Shown: in pieces, positions 18,519 through 28,111 of the stretch
Layout of the letters: every line of letters begins with the position of its first letter
How positions within the stretch are numbered: the first letter of the stretch is position 1
Origin: Bifidobacterium cebidarum
GTDB lineage: Bacteria; Actinomycetota; Actinomycetes; Actinomycetales; Bifidobacteriaceae
Direction of reading: 5' to 3'
Assembly (NCBI RefSeq): GCF_009193305.1
Contig: NZ_WBVS01000003.1
Span: 124,001-188,000, forward strand
Length of the DNA: 64,000 nucleotides
Program-made: the position numbers and the translations under genes
The notes under the pieces: model-generated
What the model was told of the DNA's origin: nothing
The model's input: the letters and a program-made list of their open reading frames with translations, nothing else
Database searches by the model: none

Positions 18519-19769
18519 TCAGATGACTCGCGCGACGTCAGCCTCCTGCGTCTTGACACGAGCCGCATGCTGTTCCTTGATGCGGCTCAGCAGCTCAGGA
18601 TCCACGATGATATCGAGGGCTGTGTAGGCCAGAGCCTTGGACGACCAGCGAATCGATTCCAACCCGAACGGGCTGGCTGCGGCGGCCGCCACCTTTTCGT
18701 TGTGTCCACCGAGCTTCTCCGGGGAGATGGAGAACCATGGCTGGATGGTCGGCACCACTTGGGAGACATTACCGACGTCGCTGGAGCCGAAGCTGATCTT
18801 ATCCTGGTCAGTGGGCTTAACGACCTGTCCAAGTGCTTCGGCATTACGCTGCCACACTTCATCGAACAACGGAGTCGGAATCATATTGTCGACCTGGTTC
18901 TGGTAGGGAGTCACCGTTCCGGTGGCGCCAGTGGCAAGCGCGGCACCGGCCACGATGTTGTCGACCTTCTTGCGCAGCGACAGCAGACCCGGCACGGAGG
19001 CGGAACGCAGATAGAACTTGGCTTTGGCGTAGTCGGGCACCACGTTCGGCTGCAGGCCGCCATCGGTGATGATGCCGTGGATGCGTACGTCCTTGGGCAG
19101 ATGCTGACGCAGCGCATTGATGGAATTGAAGGTCTGGATTACGCCATCGAGCGCGTTGATGCCCTGCTCGGGCGTGGCTGCGGCATGGGAGGCCTTGCCA
19201 TGGAATTCAATATCGATAGGCTGGCATGCGAGGTTGCGGGAGGACAGGAAGTTGCCGCCGGCGTGCGGGTGCGCGCATAGCGCGATATCCACGTCGTCGA
19301 AGAATCCGTCTTTGACGAAGCTTCCTTTGGCGCTGCCGTTCTCACCGCCTTCCTCACCGGGAGTGCCGTAGACGCGCAGCTCACCACCGAATTCGTCGAT
19401 GACCTGCTTCAGCGAAGCGGCGGCCAGCGAAGAGTTCGGCCCAAACACACTGTGACCGCAGCCGTGGCCGACGCCGGGCAAAGCATCATATTCGGCAAGG
19501 AACACCACTACAGGCCCTGGCTTGCCGGTGCGGTAGATGGCTTCGAATCCGGTGCGATGATCGGCGACACCAAGGGTGACGTCAAAGCCTTCTTCCCTGA
19601 GCTTGTTCGACAGGGTTTCGGAGGCGAAGAACTCATAGTTGCTGTATTCCGGCTTGTCATGGATGGCCAGGGAAATACGCTGATAGTCGGCCAGTGACGC
19701 ATCGGCATAATCGCTGATGCGCTGCTTGGCATCGGCAACGCGGGTTGCAACGGATTGCTGTTCACTCAT
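18519..19769 (-). CDS. M20 family amidohydrolase (PM20D2/AbgB-like)
   Basis: Metal-dependent amidohydrolase of 416 residues. The metal-ligand motif GVGHGCGHSVFGP, the catalytic Glu pair in GTPGEEGGENG and AHPHAGG are visible, with the dimerisation domain between. The PM20D2/AbgB-like subgroup cleaves N-acyl or dipeptide-like amide bonds of amino acids. GAGGAGAG precedes the ATG. It lies 92 bases after a MetQ-type binding protein on the same strand, so the pair may capture and hydrolyse an acylated amino acid or peptide. The exact substrate is unknown. Confidence 0.85.
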   Translation of the reverse strand: MSEQQSVATRVADAKQRISDYADASLADYQRISLAIHDKPEYSNYEFFASETLSNKLREEGFDVTLGVADHRTGFEAIYRTGKPGPVVVFLAEYDALPGVGHGCGHSVFGPNSSLAAASLKQVIDEFGGELRVYGTPGEEGGENGSAKGSFVKDGFFDDVDIALCAHPHAGGNFLSSRNLACQPIDIEFHGKASHAAATPEQGINALDGVIQTFNSINALRQHLPKDVRIHGIITDGGLQPNVVPDYAKAKFYLRSASVPGLLSLRKKVDNIVAGAALATGATGTVTPYQNQVDNMIPTPLFDEVWQRNAEALGQVVKPTDQDKISFGSSDVGNVSQVVPTIQPWFSISPEKLGGHNEKVAAAAASPFGLESIRWSSKALAYTALDIIVDPELLSRIKEQHAARVKTQEADVARVI

Positions 19770-19861
19770 GTGCGGCTCTCCTCATGGTAATGGCGGCTCG
19801 TATGTCTGCCGAGCCGCCGGTTGATAATGCTGTTGATGACTGATTGCGGTGAAATCGTCGA

Positions 19862-20821
19862 CTACTTGGACAGATCGGATTCGATCTGCGCCAGGTAACC
19901 CTGGAGCTCCTTAGCGCTGTAATCGGTGACCAACACCGAAGTGCCCTTGGAGTCTTCCTGTACGGCATCGGTGACGGCCTTGGTCTTGTAGATCTCGACG
20001 ATCTTCTTGTAGACCGGGTTGTTCACATCCGCCTTGCGGGCGACGAAAGCGTTGATGTACGGCTTGGCGGAGTCGGCACTCGGATCGTCCTGGAAGATGG
20101 CGTCCTTCGGGTTCAGGCCGGCGTCCTTGATGTAGCTGTTGTTGATGATGCCTGCGGTCAGCTGTGGATCGTTGAGCGAGTTGGCGACTTTTTCGGCACC
20201 GAGCGGCACGACCTTGACCTTGGAGGCGGACTCGTCGATATCCGAAGGTGCGGTGACCGCGGTCCACTTGTGCTTCAACGCCACGAGACCGGCCTTCTCC
20301 AGCACACCGATGGCACGAGCCTGGTTGGTTTCGTCGTTCGGGATGGCGATGGTGTCGCCCTGCTTAATCTCGTCGACGCTCTTGACCTTGCTGGAGTAGA
20401 GGCCGAGCGGCACGATCACGGTTCCGCCGATAGGCTGCAGATCCTTGTTGTTCTTCACGTTGTAGTTGGCAAGATACAGCAGGTGCTGGAATTCGTTCAG
20501 GTCAAGATCGCCGGAATCCAGCGCCGGGTTCTCGGAGGTGTAATCCTGGAAGTCGACGATATCGACATGGATGCCCTGTTTGAGCGCTTCCTGCTTGAAC
20601 ACCTGCCATGGCTTATCGGATGCGCCGACGACGCCGATCTTGACCGGGTTGGCCTCGGAGCCCTTTTCGGCGCTGGCGTTGCTGGCGAATGCGCGGTAGC
20701 CGAAGAAGCCACCGGCCAGGACCAGCACCACAACCACGGCCGCGATGATGATGTTGCGCAGGGTGTGGTTCACTCGCACCGGCTCCTGCGGGTTGGCCGG
20801 TGTCTGGATTGCTGCGGACAT
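19862..20821 (-). CDS. NlpA/MetQ-type substrate-binding protein, copy 1
   Basis: Protein of 319 residues from the ATG at 20821 (GAGGGAG upstream). It is a NlpA-family periplasmic-type binding protein of methionine ABC importers: VKIGVVGASDKPWQVFKQEA opens the domain, followed by IVDFQDYTSENPALDSGDLDLNEFQH. The N-terminus has a hydrophobic segment (about 22-42) but no lipobox cysteine, so it is predicted to stay membrane-anchored by a transmembrane helix rather than a lipid. It is clearly paralogous to the protein at 25985-26956. No transporter genes are adjacent; it may share the MetN/MetI encoded 3 kb away. Confidence 0.88.
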   Translation of the reverse strand: MSAAIQTPANPQEPVRVNHTLRNIIIAAVVVVLVLAGGFFGYRAFASNASAEKGSEANPVKIGVVGASDKPWQVFKQEALKQGIHVDIVDFQDYTSENPALDSGDLDLNEFQHLLYLANYNVKNNKDLQPIGGTVIVPLGLYSSKVKSVDEIKQGDTIAIPNDETNQARAIGVLEKAGLVALKHKWTAVTAPSDIDESASKVKVVPLGAEKVANSLNDPQLTAGIINNSYIKDAGLNPKDAIFQDDPSADSAKPYINAFVARKADVNNPVYKKIVEIYKTKAVTDAVQEDSKGTSVLVTDYSAKELQGYLAQIESDLSK

Positions 20822-20922
20822 GTGTTCTCCCTCTCTCTGTTGGATGTATTTCACGATGCATGTCAATTGCTTGACGACATGAACCAACCATAGAGGCGGA
20901 AATCACTGGGTAGCGTCGTTTC

Positions 20923-20933
20923 GCCATATAGGC
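20923..20933 (-). promoter_or_regulatory. Shared motif upstream of metQ copy 1
   Basis: GCCATATAGGC lies about 100 bases before the start. A one-base variant, GCCGTATAGGC, lies about 125 bases before the second paralogue. It is a near-palindrome and could be an operator or contain a -10 element. Confidence 0.4.
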
Positions 20934-21013
20934 TGCTTATAGCCCGTTACGAGGCCATCAGGCGAATACCCTTAATAACCTGTTATAACCAGACGATTGT
21001 CTCGCAATATGAG

Positions 21014-21041
21014 AAAAGCACCTCGATAACGAGGTGCTTTT
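21014..21041 (-). terminator. nadE terminator
   Basis: AAAAGCACCTCG pairs with CGAGGTGCTTTT around a 4-base loop, followed by T-runs, 17 bases after the nadE stop. Confidence 0.9.
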
Positions 21042-21057
21042 TCAACCGATATCTTGA

Positions 21058-22755
21058 TTACTCGCGGAACGCGTTGGTCACCGGCAGACGGCGGTCACGT
21101 CCGAATGCCAACGCCGTGACCTTGGGGCCGAGCGGGTACTGGCGGCGCTTCCATTCGGCTCGATCCACCAGTCGCATCACCGTATCCACTGTGGCTTCGT
21201 CGAAGCCATCGGCCAGCAAATCGGCGCGACCATGCGCATGTTCGATGTATGCGGCCAACACCTTGTCGAGCAATGCATACTCAGGCAAGGAGTCGGAATC
21301 CTTCTGACCAGGGCGCAGCTCTGCGGAAGGCGCCTTTTCGATGGACGACACCGGAATCATCACGCCGTTCGGCAGCGGCTTGCCCGTGCTGCCTTCCTCG
21401 TTGCCGACGATCTTCAATCCACCGATGCCGACGCCGGCCGCAGCGGCCTTGTTGCGCCAACGGCTGATCTCCCACACGCGGGTTTTCAGCAGATCCTTGA
21501 TAGGCGCGTAGCCACCGACCGCATCGCCGTAGATTGTGGAGTAGCCGCATGCCAGTTCGGATTTGTTGCCGGTGGCCACCGCAAGAAGCCCTCGGGAATT
21601 GGAGCTGGCCATCACGATAACGCCACGGATACGGGCCTGCAGGTTCTCGGCGGATACGCCTTCGAGATGCAGCTGCTGTTGGTAGGCGTTGAACAGCGGC
21701 TCAATGGGCTGCACCTCGTAATGGGCGCCGATGTTCTTGACCAGATCGGCGGCGTCGTCCTTGGAACCGTCCGAGGAATACATGGACGGCATGGAGATGC
21801 CCCAGACGTTCTCTCCCCCACAGGCGTCGGCGGCCATGGCTGCCACCAGGGCGGAATCGATACCGCCGGAAAGACCGAGCGTCACGCCGGTGAAGCGATT
21901 CTTGGCCATGTAATCCTTCAGACCAAGCACGCAAGCGGTGTAGACTTCCTCGTCCTTGTCAAGCTCAGGCACGATCTCGGCTTTGCTCTGATGCTCGACG
22001 GACGAATCGAAGTCCCAGAAGGTGAGGTTCTCCATGAACATCGGGCTGCGTTCCAGCAACGCGCCATCCGCGTCCACCACGAAGCTGCCGCCGTCGAAGA
22101 CCAGATCGTCCTGACCGCCTACCTGATTGAGATAGATGACCGGAGCATTCACTTCGGCGGCCCGCTTCCGGGCGAGTTCGAAGCGCGTGTGGGTCTTGCC
22201 TTCCTCATAGGGGGAACCGTTGATGGTGAGCAGCAGATCGATGTTCTTGGTGGCGAGGTCGGCCACAGGGCCGCCATCCTGCCAGATATCCTCGCAGATG
22301 GCCACGCCGATACGAGCGCCGTCCATGTCAAGGGTCACCGAGCGATCGCCCGCCGAGAAGATACGGAACTCGTCGAAGACACCATAGTTGGGCAGGAAGT
22401 GCTTGTCATAGCCGGCCCATACCACGCCTTCGTGCAACACCACGAGACGGTTGCGCGGTTTGCTGGTGGCGCGGTCGGTGCCCACGGTGCCCACGACCAC
22501 GAACAGGCCGCCAAGGCCTTCGGCATCGAGCTGGGAGGCGAGCTCATTGGCCTTGTCCCATGCGGCCTGGCGGAACGTGCGGCGCAATGCCAGATCCTCG
22601 ATGGGGTATCCGGTGAGCGTCATTTCCGGGAACACCACCACCTGGGCGTCGCCTTGGGCGGCTTTACGGGAGAAATCGAGCACCTTGGCTGCGTTGGCGT
22701 CAAGCGCGCCGACGCAGGTATCGATCTGGGCGAGTGCAAAACGTAGCTGTGTCAT
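21058..22755 (-). CDS. nadE: Glutamine-dependent NAD+ synthetase
   Basis: Protein of 565 residues that amidates deamido-NAD+ to NAD+, the last step of NAD synthesis. An N-terminal nitrilase-type glutaminase domain shows its Glu-Lys-Cys triad in VVFPEMTLTGYP, KHFLPNYGVFDE and VAICEDIW. The C-terminal synthetase domain has the ATP pyrophosphatase loop LGLSGGIDSALVAA. Such fused enzymes take ammonia from glutamine. The start has only a weak ribosome site. It sits 15 bases after an M20 amidohydrolase gene and probably shares its transcript, closed by the hairpin at 21014-21041. Confidence 0.96.
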   Translation of the reverse strand: MTQLRFALAQIDTCVGALDANAAKVLDFSRKAAQGDAQVVVFPEMTLTGYPIEDLALRRTFRQAAWDKANELASQLDAEGLGGLFVVVGTVGTDRATSKPRNRLVVLHEGVVWAGYDKHFLPNYGVFDEFRIFSAGDRSVTLDMDGARIGVAICEDIWQDGGPVADLATKNIDLLLTINGSPYEEGKTHTRFELARKRAAEVNAPVIYLNQVGGQDDLVFDGGSFVVDADGALLERSPMFMENLTFWDFDSSVEHQSKAEIVPELDKDEEVYTACVLGLKDYMAKNRFTGVTLGLSGGIDSALVAAMAADACGGENVWGISMPSMYSSDGSKDDAADLVKNIGAHYEVQPIEPLFNAYQQQLHLEGVSAENLQARIRGVIVMASSNSRGLLAVATGNKSELACGYSTIYGDAVGGYAPIKDLLKTRVWEISRWRNKAAAAGVGIGGLKIVGNEEGSTGKPLPNGVMIPVSSIEKAPSAELRPGQKDSDSLPEYALLDKVLAAYIEHAHGRADLLADGFDEATVDTVMRLVDRAEWKRRQYPLGPKVTALAFGRDRRLPVTNAFRE

Positions 22756-22770
22756 GGTTTCTTAGTGTAC

Positions 22771-23922
22771 TCAGCTCAACTCGTTGAGCACGCGTAGGGC
22801 AGCGTTGACGTAGAAGTTCACGAATGTCGGGATCGATTCGTCAAGTCCCACGAAATGCGGGCTGTGCCAGTCGGCACAACCTTCCTGCCCATTGGAGCCC
22901 ACGAAGGCGAAGACCGGCAGCGTGACCTTGGAGAATTCGCAGAAGTCCTCCCCCGCCATCGATGGACGAATCGGCTCAAGCTGGGCGTATTCGTGCACAT
23001 CAGCGGCCACGGCCTTGGCCAGTCCCGGATCGGAGGCCAGCGGATCCTGGAAATCGTCCCACATCACGTCGGCGCTGATGCCGTATGCCTTGGCGGTATG
23101 CTCCACGATCTCCTTGAACCGGCGACCCACAAGGTTGCCGTCCTCCTTATGGAAGTAGCGCACAGTACCTTGGAATCCAGCTTCGGCCGGCACCACGTTC
23201 CACACATCGCCGCCGTGCACTTCGGTCACCGAAAGCACCAGCGGGTGGAAAGGCGTCACATTGCGGCTCACAATGGTCTGCAGGCTCATGATCATGCTGG
23301 CCAGAGCCTCGATCGGGCTGGTCCCCTTGTATGGGTAGCCGGCGTGGGAGCCGGAGGCGTGAATGTCCACACGGAACTTCACGCACCCAGCCATCATCGG
23401 CTCCACGCCGATGGCCAGCTGGCCGGGCGCATAATTCGGATTGTTGTGAGTGCCGATGATGGCGTCCACATCGTCCACCAATCCGGCATCGATCATCGCA
23501 CGCGCGCCTTGTCCGGTTTCCTCGCTGGGCTGGAACAGGATCTTGATGGAACCGGTGAACTTGTCGCGATGCTCGGCGAGCCAGAACGCCGCGCCCAACA
23601 GGCCGGTCATGTGGAGGTCATGACCGCAACCATGCATCACCCCATGGTTCACCGAGGAGAATCCCAGGCCGGTATCCTCCACAATCGGCAGACCATCGAT
23701 GTCAGCGCGCAATCCGATGCGTGGCCCTGGTCCACCCTGCCCCTCAATCAGTCCCACGACACCGGTTTTCATAGGATTGGGCAATACCTCGATGCCGTGA
23801 GACTTGAGCTGGTCGGCAAGGTAGATGCTGGTGTCGAATTCCTTGAAGCTGCGCTCAGGATGAGCGTGCAGATAATGGCGAATGGCGATAAGTTCCGGAT
23901 CGAAATCGATATGTTCACACAT
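22771..23922 (-). CDS. M20 family amidohydrolase (HipO/AmhX-like)
   Basis: Protein of 383 residues of the M20D group that hydrolyses N-acyl amino acids. Signature parts are RHYLHAHPERSFKEFDT near the start, the metal site GVMHGCGHDLHMTG, the catalytic Glu pair in FQPSEETGQGA, GTHNNPNYAPGQ and a final AGEDFCEFS. It is distinct from the M20 protein at 18.5-19.8 kb. It precedes nadE by 15 bases. No strong ribosome site is visible before the ATG, so it could be leaderless. Its position between two met-type transporter units suggests work on imported N-acyl amino acids, which is inference. Confidence 0.87.
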   Translation of the reverse strand: MCEHIDFDPELIAIRHYLHAHPERSFKEFDTSIYLADQLKSHGIEVLPNPMKTGVVGLIEGQGGPGPRIGLRADIDGLPIVEDTGLGFSSVNHGVMHGCGHDLHMTGLLGAAFWLAEHRDKFTGSIKILFQPSEETGQGARAMIDAGLVDDVDAIIGTHNNPNYAPGQLAIGVEPMMAGCVKFRVDIHASGSHAGYPYKGTSPIEALASMIMSLQTIVSRNVTPFHPLVLSVTEVHGGDVWNVVPAEAGFQGTVRYFHKEDGNLVGRRFKEIVEHTAKAYGISADVMWDDFQDPLASDPGLAKAVAADVHEYAQLEPIRPSMAGEDFCEFSKVTLPVFAFVGSNGQEGCADWHSPHFVGLDESIPTFVNFYVNAALRVLNELS

Positions 23923-23959
23923 GGTTGACGATTCTAGTGACGGTGATGGTTACTTATGA

Positions 23960-23997
23960 AAAATCTCTCACCGAGTAACTGCTCAGTGAGAGATTTT
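23960..23997 (-). terminator. Terminator of metQ-metN-metI unit
   Basis: AAAATCTCTCAC pairs with GTGAGAGATTTT, with an inner GAG/CTC helix, 39 bases past the permease stop. Confidence 0.85.
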
Positions 23998-24035
23998 CGA
24001 GAGAATGAGGTTGCCGGTGAACGCCGGCATACGGA

Positions 24036-24722
24036 CTATTGCTGTCGCTTCAGCAGCTTCTTGGCGATGGCGTTGGCGATGCCCTGCACCACCTGCACCA
24101 GCACGATCATGATGATCACGGCGGTCCAAGTGACGGTCTGGTCGAACTTCTGGTAGCCATAGGCGATGGCGAAGTTACCAAGACCGCCGCCGCCGATGTA
24201 TCCGGCCATGGCGGACATGTCAAGCACGCCGATAAACAGGAAGGCATAGGCGAGAATCAACGGAGCCAGGGCCTCGGGAATCAGCACCGTGCGGATGATG
24301 GTGAGCTTGCTGGCGCCCATCGAACGCGCGGCTTCGATCATGCCGGGGTCCACCGGCACCAGATTCTGTTCCACCAATCGCGATGTAGCGAACGTGCACA
24401 TCACAACCATCGGGAAGATGGCAGCCACGGTACCGATCGATGTGCCGACCACCACGATGGTCAATGGCTGCATGGCCGCCAGGAAAATAATGAACGGAAT
24501 CGGCCTGACGATATTGACAATCACGTCGAGCACTCGGTAGACGATGGCGTTCTCGAAGAGATTGCCCGGGCGTGTGCCATAGAGCACCACGCCGAGAATC
24601 AGACCGAGGAAACCGCCGATGACCAAGGTGATCAGCACCATGGTCAGGGTCTGCCCGATGGATTCGAACAGCAGGGGGCGCAGCACGCTCCAATCGCTGC
24701 GAGAACTTGCGAGTTCAATCAT
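24036..24722 (-). CDS. metI: Methionine-type ABC transporter permease
   Basis: Inner-membrane permease of 228 residues with five or six hydrophobic segments and the EAA loop [20 protein letters not shown] that contacts the ATPase. It matches MetI in length and layout. It is the third gene of a binding protein-ATPase-permease operon, and its start overlaps the ATPase stop by four bases. The expected substrates are methionine or derivatives such as formyl- or acetyl-methionine. Confidence 0.93.
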   Translation of the reverse strand: MIELASSRSDWSVLRPLLFESIGQTLTMVLITLVIGGFLGLILGVVLYGTRPGNLFENAIVYRVLDVIVNIVRPIPFIIFLAAMQPLTIVVVGTSIGTVAAIFPMVVMCTFATSRLVEQNLVPVDPGMIEAARSMGASKLTIIRTVLIPEALAPLILAYAFLFIGVLDMSAMAGYIGGGGLGNFAIAYGYQKFDQTVTWTAVIIMIVLVQVVQGIANAIAKKLLKRQQ

Positions 24723-25864
24723 GATTCGGCTCCCTTTTCAGTCACGGACTGGGTCTTCGGCGCGTATCCGGCCACGGCCTGCGCATATTCCACCGGATTC
24801 TCGGCGGTGCCGAAATCGACAACGTCGCTGTCCTGGGCAAGCTCCTTGAGGAACCCTTCCACATTCGGTCCACGGAACTCATAGGTGATGGCACCGATCG
24901 CGGTGCCCTTGACCGTGTCGATTCCGCCATACAGCAGGCTGGATTCCACACCGTGCTTGGCGATGAGTCCGGAAATGTTCTGGCCGGAAGCGGCGAGCGC
25001 GCGGCCGTGGGAACCGAGCACATCCTTCTGGCGGATCAGTACGGTGACGATACGGCCGGACCAATCCTGATGCAGACGCTCCACACGGTCCTCTTCCGGC
25101 AGACCGGAAAGCGCGGTGGCGATGAAACGCTTGGTAACCGGCTGCTGAGGTGCCGCGAACACATCGTAGACGTCTCCGGATTCCACCACACGGCCGGCGC
25201 TCATCACGGCCACACGGCCGGCGATCTGCTGGACCACGTTCATCTGGTGGGTGATCAGCACGATGGTGATGCCGAATTCCTCATTGACGCGCTTGAGCAG
25301 GGCCAGCACTTCAGTGGTGGTCTCAGGATCGAGTGCGCTGGTCGCCTCGTCGGCGAGCAGGATCTCCGGATTGGTGGCAAGGGCGCGGGCGATGCCGACG
25401 CGCTGCTTCTGGCCGCCTGACAGCTGGGAAGGATACTTATCCGCATGCTCGGAAAGTCCGACGAATTCAAGCAGCTCGGCGACACGACGGTCCTGATAGT
25501 CTTTGCGCCAATGATCCAGCTGCAGCGGATAGGCGATGTTCTGCGCCACGGTCTTGGTGGAAAACAGGTTGAACTGCTGGAAGATCATGCCGATCTTCTG
25601 GCGAATAGGCCTGAGTTTGGCCTCGCTCAGCGCAGTGATGTCAGTGCCGAGAACATTCACACTGCCGGACGTCGGACGTTCAAGCGCGTTGATCAGACGC
25701 ACCAGCGTGGATTTACCGGCACCGGAATAGCCGATGATGCCGAAAATGTCGCCTCGATTGATGGTCAGGCTGACATCGTCCACAGCGCGCGTGGCAGCCG
25801 CCTCGCGTCCGCGTGTTTTGTATTCCTTGACCACATGGTCGAAGGTGATGATGGGCTCGCTCAT
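24719..25864 (-). CDS. metN: Methionine-type ABC transporter ATPase with NIL domain
   Basis: Protein of 381 residues from the ATG at 25864 (GGGAGG just upstream). It has Walker [10 protein letters not shown] (45-53), Q-loop, signature [15 protein letters not shown], Walker [13 protein letters not shown] and a switch His in LITHQ. A C-terminal NIL-type domain (about 300-370) is present; in E. coli MetN the equivalent domain binds methionine and closes the transporter when internal methionine is high. It couples to the permease downstream by a four-base overlap. The energised substrate should be methionine-like. Confidence 0.94.
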   Translation of the reverse strand: MSEPIITFDHVVKEYKTRGREAAATRAVDDVSLTINRGDIFGIIGYSGAGKSTLVRLINALERPTSGSVNVLGTDITALSEAKLRPIRQKIGMIFQQFNLFSTKTVAQNIAYPLQLDHWRKDYQDRRVAELLEFVGLSEHADKYPSQLSGGQKQRVGIARALATNPEILLADEATSALDPETTTEVLALLKRVNEEFGITIVLITHQMNVVQQIAGRVAVMSAGRVVESGDVYDVFAAPQQPVTKRFIATALSGLPEEDRVERLHQDWSGRIVTVLIRQKDVLGSHGRALAASGQNISGLIAKHGVESSLLYGGIDTVKGTAIGAITYEFRGPNVEGFLKELAQDSDVVDFGTAENPVEYAQAVAGYAPKTQSVTEKGAES

Positions 25865-25984
25865 GGTCCTCCCTGATTGCGCCGGTGTTGCCATCTGCAA
25901 CTGGTCATGCCGGGTGAACATGCCACCACGGCTCACCGTGAATGGCATCCTCACCCGGCACTATTGATTTCGTCTATCAGCAGC

Positions 25985-26956
25985 TCACTGAGCCTTGGCG
26001 TCCTTTTCGATGTCGGCCAGGTAGCTCTGCAGCTCCTGAGCACTGAACTTGTTGGCGAAGACCGCGGTGCCGCCGGACTTCTCCTGCAGTGCGTCAAGCA
26101 CATCCTTCTCCTGGAAGATCTGGACGAGCTTCTTGTAGGTTTCGTTGTTCACATCATCCTTGCGGGCGACCCAGACGTTGATATACGGGCGGGCCTCCTC
26201 GGATTCGGCATCATCCTGGTAGATGGCGTCCTTCGGATCGAGGCCGGCATCGGCGACGTAGTCGTTGTTGATCACGCCAGCGGCGATGGTCGGATCCTTC
26301 AGGGTGGTGGCGACCTGCTCGGCCTTCAGCGGAGTGACTTTGACCTTGCTCTTGGCCTCATCGATATCGGCCGGAGTGGAGAATGCGGTCCAGTCGCCCT
26401 TCAGGGTCACGAGGCCTGCGGCCTTCAGCACGCCGATGGCGCGGGCCTGGTTGGTCTCATCGTTCGGGATGGTGACGGTGGAACCTGCTGCGATGTCCTT
26501 GATGTCCTTGACCTTGGTGGAGTACACGCCGAGCGGGTAGATGGCGGTGCCGCCGATGGGCTGCAGATCCTTGTTGTTGCTCACGTTGTAGTTGGCGAGG
26601 TACAGCAGGTGCTGGAACTCGTTCAGATCGAGCTCGCCGGAGTCGAGTGCCGGGTTTTCGGAGGTGTAGTCCTGGAAGTCCACGATGTCGACGTAGATGC
26701 CGGCCTTCTCGGCCTTCTGCTTGAACAGCACCCATTCAGGATCCGTGGCGCCCACAACGCCGATCTTGACCGGGTTGTCCTTGGAGCCCTTGGCGTCCGC
26801 CTGGCCGGAGCCGGAGAATGCGCGGAATCCGAAGAATGCCGCCACGGCGACGATGGCCACCACGACGATGGCGATGATGATGTTGCGCGGCGTGTTGTTC
26901 ACGCGCACGGGCTCGTTGTTATTGGCCGGGGCTGCCGGCTGATTTGCTGAAGTCAT
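25985..26956 (-). CDS. metQ: NlpA/MetQ-type substrate-binding protein, copy 2
   Basis: Protein of 323 residues from the ATG at 26956, first gene of the metQ-metN-metI operon. Its binding domain starts at VKIGVVGATDPEW and shares long identical stretches with copy 1 (for example VDIVDFQDYTSENPALDSG), so the two arose by duplication. As in copy 1, a hydrophobic segment (about 26-46) follows a polar N-terminus rich in Pro/Asn and there is no lipobox cysteine, implying a helix-anchored binding protein. A GAGGAAAG site precedes the start. Confidence 0.92.
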   Translation of the reverse strand: MTSANQPAAPANNNEPVRVNNTPRNIIIAIVVVAIVAVAAFFGFRAFSGSGQADAKGSKDNPVKIGVVGATDPEWVLFKQKAEKAGIYVDIVDFQDYTSENPALDSGELDLNEFQHLLYLANYNVSNNKDLQPIGGTAIYPLGVYSTKVKDIKDIAAGSTVTIPNDETNQARAIGVLKAAGLVTLKGDWTAFSTPADIDEAKSKVKVTPLKAEQVATTLKDPTIAAGVINNDYVADAGLDPKDAIYQDDAESEEARPYINVWVARKDDVNNETYKKLVQIFQEKDVLDALQEKSGGTAVFANKFSAQELQSYLADIEKDAKAQ

Positions 26957-27080
26957 CGATCTTTCCTCTTCTTCATGTTTGCTTGCGTCGGTGTCCATGA
27001 AATGCAGCACATGGTTTCACTGACGAACGTGTTACACAATAGCCGCTTCGCATCGCGCAAAGCCCGGAAATATGCGAATT

Positions 27081-27091
27081 GCCGTATAGGC
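27081..27091 (-). promoter_or_regulatory. Shared motif upstream of metQ copy 2
   Basis: GCCGTATAGGC, one base different from the motif upstream of the first paralogue, about 125 bases before the start. The surrounding 250 bases separate this operon from the divergent HAD gene. Confidence 0.4.
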
Positions 27092-27258
27092 GTTGGTTAT
27101 GGCAGGCATATAAACGACTGGAATCATGCGGTTTTGAGGGCTGCCATAAAACCGGTTCGAGACAGCATTGGACAGGTTTTAATCACTATGTGGACACCTC
27201 TGGCGAGAGGAAGCCTGCATACGGCGCGGCGCGGGCGCCCAGCGCCGACAATGAAACC

Positions 27259-28062
27259 ATGACCGATACTGATATCAAAGCCGTGTTCTTCGACATCGAC
27301 GGCACACTCACGAGCTTCACCACGCATGCGGTTCCGGATTCCACCGTGCATGCGATTCGCTCCTTGCAGAAGGCCGGCATCAAGGTGTTGATCTGCACCG
27401 GCCGCGCCCCGTCGCAGATGAAGGTGGTACTGGACACCATGCCCGTGACGTTCGACGGCGTCGTGGCATTCAACGGCCAGTACTGTTTCGATGACTCCGG
27501 GTTCTTCGCATCGCAGTCCATCGACCAAGAGGATATTCGCATCATTCTCGATTGGCTCGACAGCCATCCGCACGTGGTATGCAACTTCGGCGAGAAGGAT
27601 TACGTGTATTTCAATCAGGATGACGACGCCCTGCGAGCCACATGGGCGCAACTGGGCAAGACGGCGCCGATCAGATATTTCGACGATCCTCATGAACGCG
27701 CCCTGACTCATGAGACGTTCCAGATCAGCCCATTCATCGGAGTGCAGGAGGAAACCGAGCTGGTGGGACTGTGCCGCAACGTGCGTGGAGTGCGCTGGCA
27801 CCCGGATTTCACCGATTTGATTCCCGCCGACGGCGGCAAGCCTCGCGGCATCCAACGGTTCATGGAGCATTACGGCATCGCTCGCGAACAGACGATGGCC
27901 TTCGGCGATGGCGGCAACGACACCGCCATGCTCGCCTATGCCGGCATCGGCGTCGCGATGGGCAACGCCACCGACGAGCCGAAGAACGCCTCCGATTTTG
28001 TGACCGACGATGTGGACCATGATGGCGTGCTGCATGCATTGCAGCATTTTGAGATTCTGTAG
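27259..28062 (+). CDS. HAD-superfamily Cof-type phosphatase
   Basis: Protein of 267 residues from the ATG at 27259. Motif I is FFDIDGTLTS (nucleophile D12, acid D14), and the C-terminal GDGGNDTAMLAYAGIGVAMGNA is the Cof/type IIB signature. Such enzymes dephosphorylate sugar phosphates, flavin or pyridoxal phosphates; the substrate is unknown. No Shine-Dalgarno sequence lies before this ATG although the coding match begins right there, so translation may be leaderless. The gene stands alone, divergent from metQ, with a hairpin after it. Confidence 0.88.
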   Translation: MTDTDIKAVFFDIDGTLTSFTTHAVPDSTVHAIRSLQKAGIKVLICTGRAPSQMKVVLDTMPVTFDGVVAFNGQYCFDDSGFFASQSIDQEDIRIILDWLDSHPHVVCNFGEKDYVYFNQDDDALRATWAQLGKTAPIRYFDDPHERALTHETFQISPFIGVQEETELVGLCRNVRGVRWHPDFTDLIPADGGKPRGIQRFMEHYGIAREQTMAFGDGGNDTAMLAYAGIGVAMGNATDEPKNASDFVTDDVDHDGVLHALQHFEIL

Positions 28063-28079
28063 GATAGCTCGATACGCAA

Positions 28080-28106
28080 AAGGCCGACGCTTGAAGCGCC
28101 GGCCTT
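28080..28106 (+). terminator. Terminator of HAD gene
   Basis: AAGGCCGACGCTT pairs with GAAGCGCCGGCCTT with one mismatch, 18 bases after the stop. It also lies downstream of the minus-strand tRNA-Ala genes. Confidence 0.75.
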
Positions 28107-28111
28107 ATCTG

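Noticed and set aside
26957..27258. SAM riboswitch or T-box upstream of metQ
   Set aside because: No T-box sequence or SAM-type junction is recognisable in the leader.
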